This document shows positions 1 to 10,699 of a DNA stretch of 64,000 nt, in pieces (positions within the stretch are counted from its first letter, which is position 1; every line of letters begins with the position of its first letter). The DNA lies in contig KZ111147.1 of NCBI GenBank assembly GCA_002077045.2, forward strand, positions 995,676 to 1,059,675, read 5' to 3'. This stretch comes from Rachicladosporium sp. CCFEE 5018. Taxonomy: Eukaryota; Ascomycota; Dothideomycetes; Cladosporiales; Cladosporiaceae. The notes below the pieces were generated by a model. It was not told the DNA's origin, searched no databases, and saw only the letters and a program-made list of their open reading frames with translations. A program made the position numbers and the translations under genes.

Positions 1-436
1 TGGTTCTTCAGCAGCCAGTCGTAGAGGGGCTTGGAAATTGCCTCTTTGGTGTAGTATAGATCGTAGATATAGCGGGAGCCTGTACATAGCAGCATTGTCA
101 GCTCGCTGTCCCCCATAACATCTAGCTCCGCGCAGGTCAGAAAGACAACGATCCTCTCACCTTTGTAGCGCCCCGCCTCGAGCGCATACCCTCCACCCCG
201 CCTGATTCTTGCCTTCCCTCCAATTGTCTGGTCTGCTGCGCACATGCTCAAGGGTATAACCTACGCTGATGCGTGATCTGAAACACCGGCCATATCATCT
301 CGTGCTTCTTCTTTCCCTCGTGCGAAGCGTTCTCGGCGTCTTTCATTTTGTTCTGGAATTCGAGGAGAGTGTCTTCGAGATCTTCAAAGCCATCGGGCGG
401 CGCTTTACGCGCTTTGGCGGTGCGGATTGCTGGCAT
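1..436 (-). CDS. BUD31: Pre-mRNA splicing factor Bud31 (G10 family), copy A, cut by window edge
   Basis: Exon 1 is 265-436 and exon 2 is 1-79, running off the left edge. Bud31 is a small zinc-binding protein of the activated spliceosome. The start MPAIRTAK followed by the APPDGFE and EGKKKHE segments is typical of the family. The donor GTAGGT after position 265 and the acceptor before 79 restore the family motif HQRSRYIYDLYY across the junction. The visible part is identical to the complete copy at 37890-38521. The C-terminal cysteine cluster lies outside the window here. Confidence 0.9.
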
Positions 437-594
437 GATAGCAGACGCTTGCTCGAGCAGTATAAGAGAGGAAGTTGATGCCGGCGCAAACTGATCTTGT
501 GATATCCATAGGAGTTGATGACATAAGATTCTCGAGATAGGGTGCGGGCCGAAGGCTCCACTAGCGCGCGGCAAGCGAGCTCCACTCGAGGTTC

Positions 595-1325
595 ATGACT
601 GCAGCTCCATTGAACGAGCGTAGGGCAATCTTCAGGGGGCCAGGCGCCGTTGTCAAGATGATCAATCCTACGTACCTCGCGCAACGGACGCGCTCCTGTA
701 CGTCGTCTGCCGTTGCGCACGTGCTGCTTCCAAGCTGACCGATCACTGCAGCGGCCAGCTTCCAAGATGCTCAGAAGAGGGTGATCAGGTCATATCGGGA
801 CTGGCTTCGCTCTGTACGTACTCTGCGCTTCTACAGACATGGACTGAAGAGATGGGGAGGATTTTGGAGAAGGGGAGAACATGAGAAGGTGGTGACGGCA
901 CTGAACACGAGCTGATCGTACAACCAAGGCCCCCGAAGTCCAGCAGATGTACTCTCTCAATATGCCCGTTTCCAACATCCGCACAAAGATACGACAAGAG
1001 TTTGAGCGACACCGCTACGTGTCGAAGCTTCCGACGATTGATGTGCTGTTGTTCAACAGCCACCAGGAGTACCAGGTATGGACATGCATGACGGATCACA
1101 TTGTGTACAAGGAGGACGAGAGCTAAGACTGCCATGCAGGAAACCCTCAACTACTGGAAACAACTCACACACGTCCTCAAGTACTTTCGAAGCGAAGAGG
1201 ACAAGACTGCAGCGTTACCAAAGAATTTCATTCAGGGTTTCCTCGAGGTACGTACAGCCGAATGACGCCCCCCCCCTTTCGCAGCCGCCGAACGCCTTGC
1301 TAACGCCACCCAGGGCCGTAATTGA
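595..1325 (+). CDS. NADH dehydrogenase complex I LYR subunit (NDUFA6/LYRM6-like), copy A
   Basis: Proposed exons are 595-619, 752-813, 929-1075, 1140-1247 and 1314-1325, giving 117 aa. The product is an accessory subunit of mitochondrial complex I that binds acyl carrier protein. The core runs from RVIRSYRDWLR (LYR-type motif in helix 1) through IRQEFERHR and IDVLLFNSHQEYQETLNYW to KNFIQGFLEG, closely matching NDUFA6, and the length fits (human 128 aa). Exons 2-4 are firm. The 25-nt first exon (MTAAPLNE) and the intron before it are chosen because an in-frame TGA lies just upstream of exon 2. The last exon carries only GRN and the stop, after a CTAAC branch site. It converges on RPC19, 61 bp away. 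Confidence 0.83.
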
Positions 1326-1386
1326 GCCATCCCAGACCGCCAAACTGTATATAGTCATGCAAACTTCTCACGACCATCGCTCAGTC

Positions 1387-1964
1387 TCAGCTGTCTACAA
1401 GCGTGGTCCCGCTGCTGTGAGAGGTATTGAAAGAATCGCGCGAAACTGTGAACTTGTCTTGTACGGCATCACAAAGGTCTGAGAGGTCGTCGAGACCTTT
1501 CCGGAGGACTTCGTAGACGCTCACGCCATCTGCAGTGAATTAGTCGAGAGCAGTAGGAAAAGTGCTCGGACATGGTGGAGATGCGTACCCCATGTCTGTA
1601 TCCGCAAATGCAGCACGGCTTCTGAGGGATGTGGTATCGAGTAGCCGCAGAATTCGACATCAGGGCTAAGAAGCATGGTCAGCACTGTAGGGTGACTGAT
1701 GAAAGTGGTTTGGCACATACTTCTTTGTGATCATGTAGCGTAGTGCGTTGCCCAGAGTGTGATCCTCCCTCTCGAATGCAAATGATGCAGCAGTGTCCGT
1801 CGAGCCAGGAAGCTGTCAATATGTCAGTGCTGTCACCAAGTTCGTGTCTTGGTCGAGTGCCATACAAGTCTCAATCTTTGACGTTCGGGCTTTGCTTCGA
1901 TATCTGCTACTTCTGCACCAGGCGTCGCGTCTGCCATTTCCTCATCTCCATCAATTTGCGACAT
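1387..1964 (-). CDS. RPC19: RNA polymerase I and III subunit AC19 (RPC19/RPAC2), copy A
   Basis: Exons are 1866-1964, 1721-1812, 1589-1665 and 1387-1529 on the minus strand, giving 136 aa (yeast Rpc19 has 142). The subunit pairs with AC40 as the alpha-like assembly platform of RNA polymerases I and III. The diagnostic stretches are EDHTLGNALRYMI, then NPDVEFCGYSIPHPSEA, RIQTW, and a C-terminal VLRKGLDDLSDLCD helix. Each is rejoined by a GT-AG intron of 53-59 nt (donors GTATGG, GTATGT, GTACGC). The N-terminal 33 residues are acidic and poorly conserved, as in yeast. It is divergent from HIS3 over 229 bp. Confidence 0.92.
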
Positions 1965-2193
1965 GGTATGCTGATCTCTCAAACGTGTAGGACACAATTA
2001 ATGATCAGTGTCTGCAGCAGTCGATCTGCATATACTGTGGTAACCTCAAATTTTAGCGTTTTGCTAGCGCCGGCAGATGTGAGACCCCGGTCGACAGTCT
2101 TTCTGAGCTCCACTACTGTATCTCCAGTGCGACAACTGACCTAGTATACTGATCAGCTAGTCGACCAAGGTTACCTACGGTCGTACCCCAATC
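1965..2193. promoter_or_regulatory. Shared divergent promoter RPC19 / HIS3, copy A
   Basis: This is the 229-bp space between two divergent start codons and must contain both promoters. I looked for a Gcn4/CPC1-type TGACTC element expected at a histidine gene and did not find one; no TATA box stands out. Confidence 0.5.
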
Positions 2194-2977
2194 ATGTCTT
2201 CCGCCAATTCTCTCTCAGTGTCCCCATCAAAGCGCATCCGCGCAGCAACGCTCAATCGCGACACCAACGAGACCAAAATCCAGCTTTCGCTGAACCTCGA
2301 TGGCGGCGCAGTGCCCTCACTAGAGGAAGTCGCGAGCACCAATGGCGCGTCAGCCGAGTCACAAACAAAAGTGCACGCATCTCAGAGCTCCGCCTCGCAA
2401 GAGATAGCAATAGACACCGGCATTGGCTTCCTAGACCACATGCTACATGCATTGGCAAAACACGGTGGATGGAGTCTGCGGTTACGGACGCGAGGAGACT
2501 TGCACATCGATGATCACCACACGGCAGAGGATACGTTCATAGCATTAGGACAGGTCAGTCAAACGATTCGTTCATTCCACTCGCTTCCCCATCCATTCTG
2601 ATTCCCCACTCCAGGCCCTCAAACTCGCCCTCCACACGACCACAGGCCTCGCCCGCTTCGGCAGCGCCTACTGTCCCCTCGACGAAGCCCTCTCCCGCGC
2701 CGTCGTAGACCTCTCCAACCGCCCCTTCTGCGTCGTAGATCTAGGCCTCAAGCGCGAGAAGCTAGGCGACCTGAGCTGCGAAATGATACCGCATTGCTTG
2801 CAAAGTTTCGCCCAGGGAGCGGGGATCACGATGCATGTGGACTGTATACGGGGGGAGAACGATCATCATCGGGCGGAGAGTGCGTTCAAAGCGTTGGCTG
2901 TGGCGTTGAGGATGGCTTGTAGTCCGGTGGTGGGGAGGGAGGGCGAGGTGCCTAGTACGAAGGGGGTGTTGTTCTGA
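2194..2977 (+). CDS. HIS3: Imidazoleglycerol-phosphate dehydratase, copy A
   Basis: Exons are 2194-2553 and 2615-2977 with a 61-nt intron, giving 240 aa. The enzyme dehydrates imidazole glycerol phosphate to imidazole acetol phosphate in histidine synthesis, using manganese. The metal-binding histidine motifs are present: FLDHMLHALAKHGGW (residues 79-93), DDHHTAED (106-113) and ENDHHRAES (201-209). The C-terminus ends in TKGVLF. Residues 1-65 include an extension with a loop rich in Ser and Ala between the first strands. The intron sits directly after GQ120. The gene converges on STH1 with 205 bp between stops. It is identical to the copy at 40279-41062. Confidence 0.97.
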
Positions 2978-3182
2978 TGACACAGTTCATGGCAGGTTGT
3001 CTCTCTCCAAGAGATCAATGTTCTCGGGCACTCTCGCAGATAGACTCGAATGAGCGTTGTCAACGCCGTATTGCCTCTGAGAGTACACGAAGACATGTGG
3101 TCTCTGGTTATCGCCTACACTAGGATATCACCTCGTTTTCCGCAGTACAGACTCCATCTCAGTTCCATGTAGCCGGAGGCTC

Positions 3183-6100
3183 CTAGTCCTCATCATCGCT
3201 CCCTCCCCTGCTGTCAGTGCCTCCCCTGGAAGCACTGCCCAGATTCACGGTCCCATTCCCAGCACCACGCCCATTTAGCTTTAGCTTGATACCGCTTTTC
3301 ACAACCGGTTGCGGCGTCCCCACACTCGAGTTGATCCTCGAAGTATCCGCAATGGAATCAGCCTCGTCGAAGTCTTGCCACTCAGGCAGATTGGCAGTCT
3401 CTTCGCGGAGTTTCTGTCGACAGGTTTCCTGTTCAATCAAGTCAGTAAAAGCCTCACATCAGCCATGTAACAGACTTTGACTCACCTCTATCAGATTCGC
3501 GTCGTTATACAGCACACTTCCATCCTCATTATACTGCCTGCAATTCTTGCAAAGCAACCCAACATCCGCCCTGAACTGCCTCAAGTTCTGGTACTGTGAC
3601 TTCTTGATCTTGTTCTCGATTTGCTTCATCGCGATAGGCTGTCTGATGAGCTGATAGTAGTCTGCGTACATACTGCGTGGCGGAAGGTCCATGAAAGGAT
3701 CTATGATTCCTCTGGGCTGGACGTCAGGTTCCGAGGACTCTTCGACGAGGTCGTCGATCGCTTCGTATACATCGTTGAGAACCTTCTGTAAGGATTCGCG
3801 CTCGGAGGATGAGAGAGTGTCTGTGGATTTGTTGCCACCACGGCGAGGCTTCTTTGCAGGCGCAGCATCGACGGCAAGACCATCGAGGGAAGCTTCGTCG
3901 GCTTTGCGGACTTTCTGTGCAGATTTGCCTGGTTTGCGGCCGCGTTTCCGTGGTTCAGGAATGGGCGATTCGGAGACGTTGCGAGAGACGGGAGGCGTAT
4001 CGTCAGCATCGTACTCGTTGCGAAGACCAGACTGCTGTTTGCCCGCCCGCTTCTCCTTGCGGGCGTTCTTGCGAGCGATGGCGGCTTCGATCGTGTCGTC
4101 GTCGGCATCTACGGCGTCCAGCCACTGCTCTTCTGTCAAACCGTCGTCATACTTCACGCGGGTGCGCTCGCGGGCGCCACGGCCGGTCGGGAGATGGACG
4201 GTATCATCGACAGGCAGCTCCTCGTTCAGGTAGAGCTCTGGCAACTCGCTCTCGCCCATTAGACGGCCAAGTTTGCGGTTTGGTCCATAAGGCTCATTCT
4301 CGAAGCGCTCCTTGTCCATCTGTTGGAAAAGCTCGAACTCGTCATCATTGCGCATGATGATGGCATTGAGGTCCTCGTCGTCCATCTCTTCTTGCTGCAA
4401 CTCCTCGGCTGCTTCGGCGGTCTCCAACATGACCCGCAACATTTCATCACGCTCCTCGTTCGTGGATCTGTTGTCGAACTTGCCGGCTTGGATGACCTTG
4501 CCGTCCATGTCGAGCTTGAACTGCGCACGCTCGAGGATCTTCTCTTCCACGGACTTCGAGCTGATGAGTCGCAAGATGCGTACCTCGTTCTTCTGGCCAA
4601 TACGATGAGCACGATCCTGCGCTTGCAAATCCTGATGTGGATTCCAGTCCGAATCGTAGATGATGACTGTGTCCGCAGTTTGCAAGTTAAGGCCCAGACC
4701 GCCAGCACGTGTGGAGAGCAGAAAGCAGAAGTAGTCTGAGCCCGGAGCATTGAATTCCTTTAAAAGCTCAGAACGGTCATCTGACTTGGTAGACCCATCA
4801 AGACGCATGAACTTGATCCCCTTGTATCGCATGTAGTCCTCCATGATGTCCATGATGGCAGTCATCTGGAAGAACATGAGCACTCTGTGGCCCGTCGCTT
4901 GGAACTTGGGTAGGACTCGGTCTAGCAACTCGAACTTTCCGGCAGACCGCCAAATGAGATCGTTGGTGAAGGTTTCCGGACTGATCGTCTTCTCCACTTC
5001 GTCGAACACGAAGGGGTGATTGCAGAGCTTCCGCAGTTGCATGAGCATGTTGCTGAGGCCGCGCATGCCAGTCTTCTTGCCACTTGCGTCGTCTACCATG
5101 ATGCGTTGATGCTTGGTGAGCTGTGTGTATAGCTTGGCTTGTAGAGCAGAGAAGTTACACTTGATGACGCGCTCCTGCTTGTCAGGCAAGTCCTTCTCGA
5201 CATCCTTCTTCAGACGACGGAGCAAGAAAGGTCGCAAGACCTTGTGCAGTCGACGAATGACGAGCAATTGCTCCTCCTCAGACAGCTCCATCTTGTCCTG
5301 GCCACCTGTGTTGGCGAAAGGAGTGTTGAACCACTCATCGAACGACTTGACCGACTTGAAAATGTTAGGAAGCACGAAGTTGAGCAGCGCCCACAGCTCG
5401 GGAAGATTATTCTGAAGCGGCGTACCAGTCAAGATCAGGCGATACTTCGTATGATAGTACTGTGTGATAGTCTGACTGAGCTTCGAGTTGGCGTTCTTCA
5501 TGCGATGACCTTCATCGACGATCATGTGCAGCCACTTGATCTTACTGAGGATGGGCCGGTCCTTGATGATGAACTCGTAGGTGGTGAGCAAGACTTGAAA
5601 CTGCCCGTAGCGAATCTGCTGCTGTTGGGTTTTGCGCTGAGCAGGAGTGCCCTTGTAGACGATGCGGTTGACAGACGGGGCCCATTTCTCGAACTCGCTG
5701 TTCCAATTAGTGAGTGTGCTGAGTGGTACAACAACCAGATATGGGCCTTGCTGCCTCTTCCTCTCGATGAGGTATGTGATCAGCGAAATGGTCTGGATGG
5801 TCTTGCCGAGACCCATCTCGTCGGCCAGAATACCGTTGAGGTTGTTATTGTAGAGCGAGATCATCCACTGGAGGCCCTTGATCTGGTAGTCCTTCAGCGT
5901 GCCGCCGACAAGACTACGCGCTTGCTCAGTGACAGTCTCCTTGACACGATGCGCGACTTCGTAGTAGTCGACCTTAGTCTTGCCTTCGTCTTCGCTGTCG
6001 GCCATTTCTGGATCGGGTTCATCGTCGCTCTCCTGGTCGCCGTATCGCTGTGCCATGTTGCGCTGCTGTGCCTTGACTGACGCTGCAAGCTCTCCCAAGA

Positions 6101-7628
6101 AGCCATCAGTCTGCTTGAGCAAGTGCGAAATACGACTGTCCTTCGCCTGACCAAGCAGCTTGAGGTAGGTCTCCTCATCGTTAGCTTTCAAGGCTTGCAG
6201 ACGCTGCTTAGCGGTGCGCTCGATACGCTTCTGCTCCTCCTTCTCGATGTTGGAGTGCTGGATCATCATCATGCGTCCCAGCTTGCGTTGGCGATCTCGT
6301 GACTCGTGACCAGACTTCTTCACATCATCCGAGTGCTGCACGATGGATCGCACGAAGGTGGTGTGCTTCAGCTTCTCCTTGTTCTCTGCTGCATCCCGCT
6401 GTTGCTTCTCGAGCTTCTCTGTGATACGAGCTTCGCGCAACGATTGCTTCTTGACTCGCCGATACATACTACGATTAGCGGTCATAGCGAGGTTGTCCGA
6501 TTGCATCATCTCCTTGCTGATGCTTGCGCGCATCTGGCGCTGCTTCTGCAGTAGGCACAATGACTTGTACTCGATCAAAGCCTTGAGCTTGATGTTGGCA
6601 TTGTCCTTTGGCGTGTCCGATTTGCTCGTGTCCCAGGCGCCGATGTTGGCAGACAGCTTGCCGAGCTCTACGCGCCGTGCCATGACGCGGTTGTACACAA
6701 TGTTCTCGCGCTCTTCCCTTATCCGCTCTGGGTCCACACCAAGTGGCATGATGCTCGGCACGTTCGACCTGTAGTGTCGTTGCGCATGATCGCCGTAGGT
6801 AATGCGCTTCAACAGAAGAGAGTGAGGGTCAGTGAAGGTCTCGAAGCGGTGTCGAGGTCGTCCATCTGGAGCACCAGTCTGGGTTGCCAAAGCGGTCTCG
6901 GAGGAGGGCGCAGTAGTGTCAAGCACCTTACCAGCGGCAGCAAGCGCGTCCGTAGTAGTCACTGCTTGTTGATCTTGCCTTGATGGGAATATGCGGTCCT
7001 GTATAGGCTGAGGTATGGGCATGTTTCTCTGAAGCGCCGTGAACGCCTTCATCTGGTAGCGAAGCTTCTCCACCTGCTCTTTCGACAGCGCAGTGTCCTG
7101 CCCGCCATCAGCACCAGCAGCCATTCCGTTATTGCTAGTCGCACTCGTGGGTGTAGGCGTTGCGCCATTGGTCGCCGGCATCTGAGATTGTCCTTGCTGC
7201 CCTTGCGTGTCGACCGAAGGCTGCGCCGGCATGCTGCCTCCGTTCATATCGTGCGAGCCGGCCATGCCATTCTGCTGTAGCGCAGCCTGTCGCTGCTGCT
7301 TGAGCTGCGCCTGCTGTTGTTGCCGGAAAGCCTGCTGCCGCTTGATCATCTCGGTCTTTTGCTGGATGGACTGTAGCACGCCACGCGCCTTGATAAGCTC
7401 AGGGTCATTGTCAGGCACGCCCTGCGCCTTCATCATCTGATATTTCTGTAGCCAACATGTTAGCACGAAGCCTCATATCCTACGCGCATATCATATGCCA
7501 TCGCGTACCTTGTATATCTGTTGGACCTGCTCCTTCGTCATGCCCGCCGGCAGGATGTTCTGCTGCGCCATCATATTGGCATTGTTGGTCTGCTGCTGCA
7601 TGCCCTGCGCGGGCTGCACAGCAGCCAT
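3183..7628 (-). CDS. STH1: SNF2-family ATPase of the RSC complex (Sth1/Snf21), copy A
   Basis: Exons are 7509-7628, 3486-7445 and 3183-3428, giving 1441 aa (yeast Sth1 1359, fission yeast Snf21 1199). It is the nucleosome-remodelling motor of RSC in the nucleus. Domains in order: a Q-rich N-terminus; a QLQ-like segment near 160-195; an HSA region near 373-450; the SNF2 ATPase with Walker A DEMGLGKT (582-589) and DEGH box (684-687); the helicase C lobe with QAQDRAHRIGQ (981-991); a SnAC-type region near 1063-1143; basic AT-hook-like KRGRKPGK; and a bromodomain near 1253-1365 split by the last intron. The start ATG precedes a 40-codon exon and a 63-nt intron. The first difference from copy B is at 5838, inside the ATPase coding region. 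Confidence 0.95.
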
Positions 7629-8416
7629 ATTGAAAGAATCCCTCCCCAAACGCCCTTACAAGACCTCCTTCCTGGCCCAGTCCGGTAAGAACACGTGATT
7701 AGAAATACCGCGTGCGCAGTTCCATACACCAGAAGTGAAGTCCAGCACCCGTCAACAGTCCCTCACAACAGTATCGAGGTCGCGACTGCTGTTTCCAATA
7801 TAGCCAAGCCTCAGCGCCTTCCGTGTCGATGGCCGGACGTCGCGCGTGATGGCTGCTGTGGTGTGAAATGCGCAGCAAGGAGAAGCGAGTGTGGTGAAGC
7901 GAAGATATCGAAAGTCGGCCAGAGAGTGTTTCCCGTATCAACAACGCGGTGCAGACGCGCTGGGGGGGGTGGCTTCAATGCGATTAGAGTGGGGTTGAAC
8001 TTCAAGCGGGAGTTCGTACTTCTGATCTCCGGGCGATGGTGAGTTGTCGCGACTGTCAGCCGGTAAGCCAGAGCGATGGCGGGAGCGGAAGGAAGCGGGC
8101 CGATATGCCAAGTATAAGAAGTGCACCGTCACGGTATCAGATGTACCGCAGTGAATGGCAGACTGGAAATATTGATTTAGACTGTCACAAGACCATACAA
8201 TATCCGTACGTATCACGGGCGATCGAATTGTGAGATGCTGAGGAAGCTACTTTACTGATTTATCTGCCAGCAGCATACTGCTGCGGCAGCTTGGGTCATT
8301 GATGATGATTTCGCTGAATTGCATCACTATCGCGACTGTATCGACTATCTTGTCGCCTAGCAGTACGCAGCGCAACGCACAGCACCCAGCCAACTCCATC
8401 CACTTCATGCACCCAT
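7629..8416. other. Intergenic: STH1 promoter and RPL2 3' region, copy A
   Basis: These 788 bp separate the STH1 start from the RPL2 stop, both on the minus strand. No gene is supported here. Compared with copy B the first 400 bp are well conserved, while 8090-8400 carries many substitutions and small indels. Confidence 0.5.
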
Positions 8417-9349
8417 TTAATCCTTCGTCTTCTGAGTACCACGTAGCAGACCCGTTCTCCGTGCAGCAATGAGACCAGCCTTTTGACCCTGGGCAGCGTA
8501 ACGCGAGATGGTCGAGGCCTTACCGATATGCTGGTGATTACCACCACCGTGAGGATGGTCGACGGGGTTCATGGCCACACCACGAGTCTTGGGCCACGAG
8601 TTGCGCTTCACAGCGAACTTATGCTTCGCACGCGACGCCTCTGTAAATTTTGTCAGTATGCGCTCCATCCTAACCCAATCACAGGTTCGACATACTCATG
8701 AGGGGTTTGTCTGTCCTGCCACCACCAGCAACAATACCGATCATGCCGCGCACAGTGCTTGCAACCACCTTCTTCGCTCCCGAAGGCAGCTTGACACGGG
8801 TCTTGCCCTCATCCGGGTTGTGTCCAATGACAGTCACGTAGTTTCCTGACGTACGCCCAAGAGCACCACGGTCACCAATCTTCTCCTCCACGTTGCTCAC
8901 AACGGTACCCTCGGGCACCGATCCAAGCGGGAGCACGTTGCCGATTGTGAGCGATGCGTTCTTGCCGGCGTAGATGAACTGGCCAGTGTACATGCCCTCA
9001 TTGGCGATGAAGGTCTCGGTATGGAGCTTGTAGCGGTAGGGATCGCGGAAGGTGACTTTGGCGAGGGGTGCGCCACGGCCGGGGTCGTGGATGATCTCCT
9101 TCACCACACCACGGATGTAGCCATGGCGCTCGGCGAAGTCGTAGGTACGGAATTGAGCGGGGGCTTTGTTGAGACCTTGATTGAGGTGTTAGTAGAGCAG
9201 TCCAGTGATGCGCAGTGGTATGGGATGCGTACGGGTGTTCGCAGTGAAGATGGACCCGCGGCCCTTCCTCTGATTGCGAATGACACGACCCTGTGTGTTG
9301 TCAGCATTCCGGAATATATCTCCAGGGTATTGATTGCCATTCTTACCAT
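8417..9349 (-). CDS. RPL2: Large-subunit ribosomal protein uL2 (Rpl2/L8), copy A
   Basis: Exons are 9347-9349 (the ATG alone), 9233-9290, 8696-9175 and 8417-8640, giving 254 aa, the same length as yeast Rpl2. uL2 supports the peptidyl-transferase centre and contacts both subunits. The order GRVIRNQRKGRGSIF, APAQFRTYDFAERHGYIRG, NVEEKIGDRGALGRTSGNY, then NPVDHPHGGGNHQHIGKAS (with the conserved active-site-proximal histidine) and a GLLRGTQKTKD tail is unmistakable. The start codon is followed at once by GTAAGA, so the intron falls exactly after ATG. All three introns (57, 57 and 55 nt) have matching signals in copy B, and the two proteins appear identical. Confidence 0.95.
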
Positions 9350-10699
9350 CTTGTTGGATTGCGGATCGCGTTGTCGATGTGTGTAGCGAATTTCTTTGGT
9401 GGTCGTCGTCAAGTCTCAATTCTGCGGGTGCGAGTAAAGCCTTGGCGCGGGACTGACTCAATCAAGCAAGTTTGCCGAAGCGCGTCTTCGAACGTCGCTT
9501 TGTCTCCTCCATCTTCGCACAAAATCATACCGTTCTTTCCCTTGACCTTCACACCAAAATTCCGTGATCGTGTTGCATAGTGCACCGACTGGCAAGGAGC
9601 GAGGAATTCGATTTCACATGTTGACATTTCTATTTGCGTGAAATGCCGCGTCTTGTGTCACGATGAACTGCTATGAAAGAGTAAGCAATCTCAGTATCTC
9701 ATTATCAGAAAACTACAGCATCGCTTTCGCAAAGGAACGATGTCAAAGTCAGCTGTGTGAAGCACGAAATAAAATCACACGCACAATTTGACTGCTCCAT
9801 GAGTGTGTCTTCACGCACTGGTGCCAACGCTGGAATTGATCGAAAGCTGGGGTCAGACAAGTGCAACCAATGTATGTATAGCGCAAAAGTGCGAAGTACG
9901 ACATTGAAAGCGCAGGCTGTGCCAGATCCGAGTCACACCCAGCGATCGAGGCGACTAGAAGTCAACACTTCAAGATCGCCAGATTGCAACAAAGCGACAG
10001 CCGACTATACGTAAGAGCGCAGACCGTTCATTCTAGGCAGCCGATAACCCGGAATTTTGGGAGCCATCATGCGTTCCACATAAGGCGTAGGCCTACCTTC
10101 TCTGGAGGCCAGTTTTCTTTCTACGGCATCGTTGCCAGGGCTGTCGCCCCCGTACGTGACTTCCTCAGGTGCATCTGAGTTTCACCGGATCGCTGGGGGA
10201 ATCAAACCTCTGCTCTGGGCCTACAGAGGTTTGCCCCGTCTCACGGGTATGATTATTCCTCGACACTGTTGCAGTGATCTTGGAACAACCGCACGAAACC
10301 TCGAATTTGTCATGGAGAGGCTCTACCGGTCAATGGGACCACCGAGATGCACTAGGAGTTGCGAAACTAGTAGCGAAAGAACACTGCGCTCGCTCTCTCA
10401 AGCAAAGCACCGAGTCGTCCACAGGTGCAACAACATCTAAAGAACGACAAGAACCCTCTTGATATCCGATGAGACTCTCGAGTTGACATCTACGGTTGGC
10501 GCAAGATAAGGCAGGGCATCGTAGTATCTAGAGGCGTATATCACACTGTATCTACCGCGGACCGCCATGCATTGCCCTTCCCGCCCTCTTCGCTTAGTCA
10601 TTGCCGTTAGCCCTCGAAGTTCAGACCCCATATCATCTCGACTTCGAACCCACTTTCCGTACGCAACTACACTGCACACCGTCACTACTTACTGCTATC
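9350..10699. other. Intergenic RPL2 / WHIM1 gene with a conserved block (about 9868-10440), copy A
   Basis: This 1350-bp divergent intergenic region is uneven. Roughly 9480-9760 is strongly diverged from copy B with indels, while 9868-10440 differs by only about 4 percent, close to coding DNA. I could not assign a gene to the conserved block. Two abutting open frames on the minus strand cross it (about 10320-10180, then 10195-10013, ending at a TAG near 10013), but the differences between the copies are mostly amino-acid changing in both. A non-coding RNA, regulatory block or small fast-evolving gene remain possible. Confidence 0.4.

Noticed and set aside
1261..1275. Nine-cytosine run in the last intron of the NDUFA6-like gene as a possible assembly error
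   Set aside because: The run has the same length in both copies, lies inside an intron and does not affect the frame.
3691..6080. Long open frames of 100-278 codons on the plus strand opposite STH1
   Set aside because: They are antisense shadows of the STH1 exon caused by its codon composition.
10013..10320. Two abutting minus-strand frames read as a possible small gene with a frameshift or intron
   Set aside because: No GT-AG intron in the right phase joins them, and nearly all differences from copy B change amino acids. Kept as a conserved block, not as a gene.
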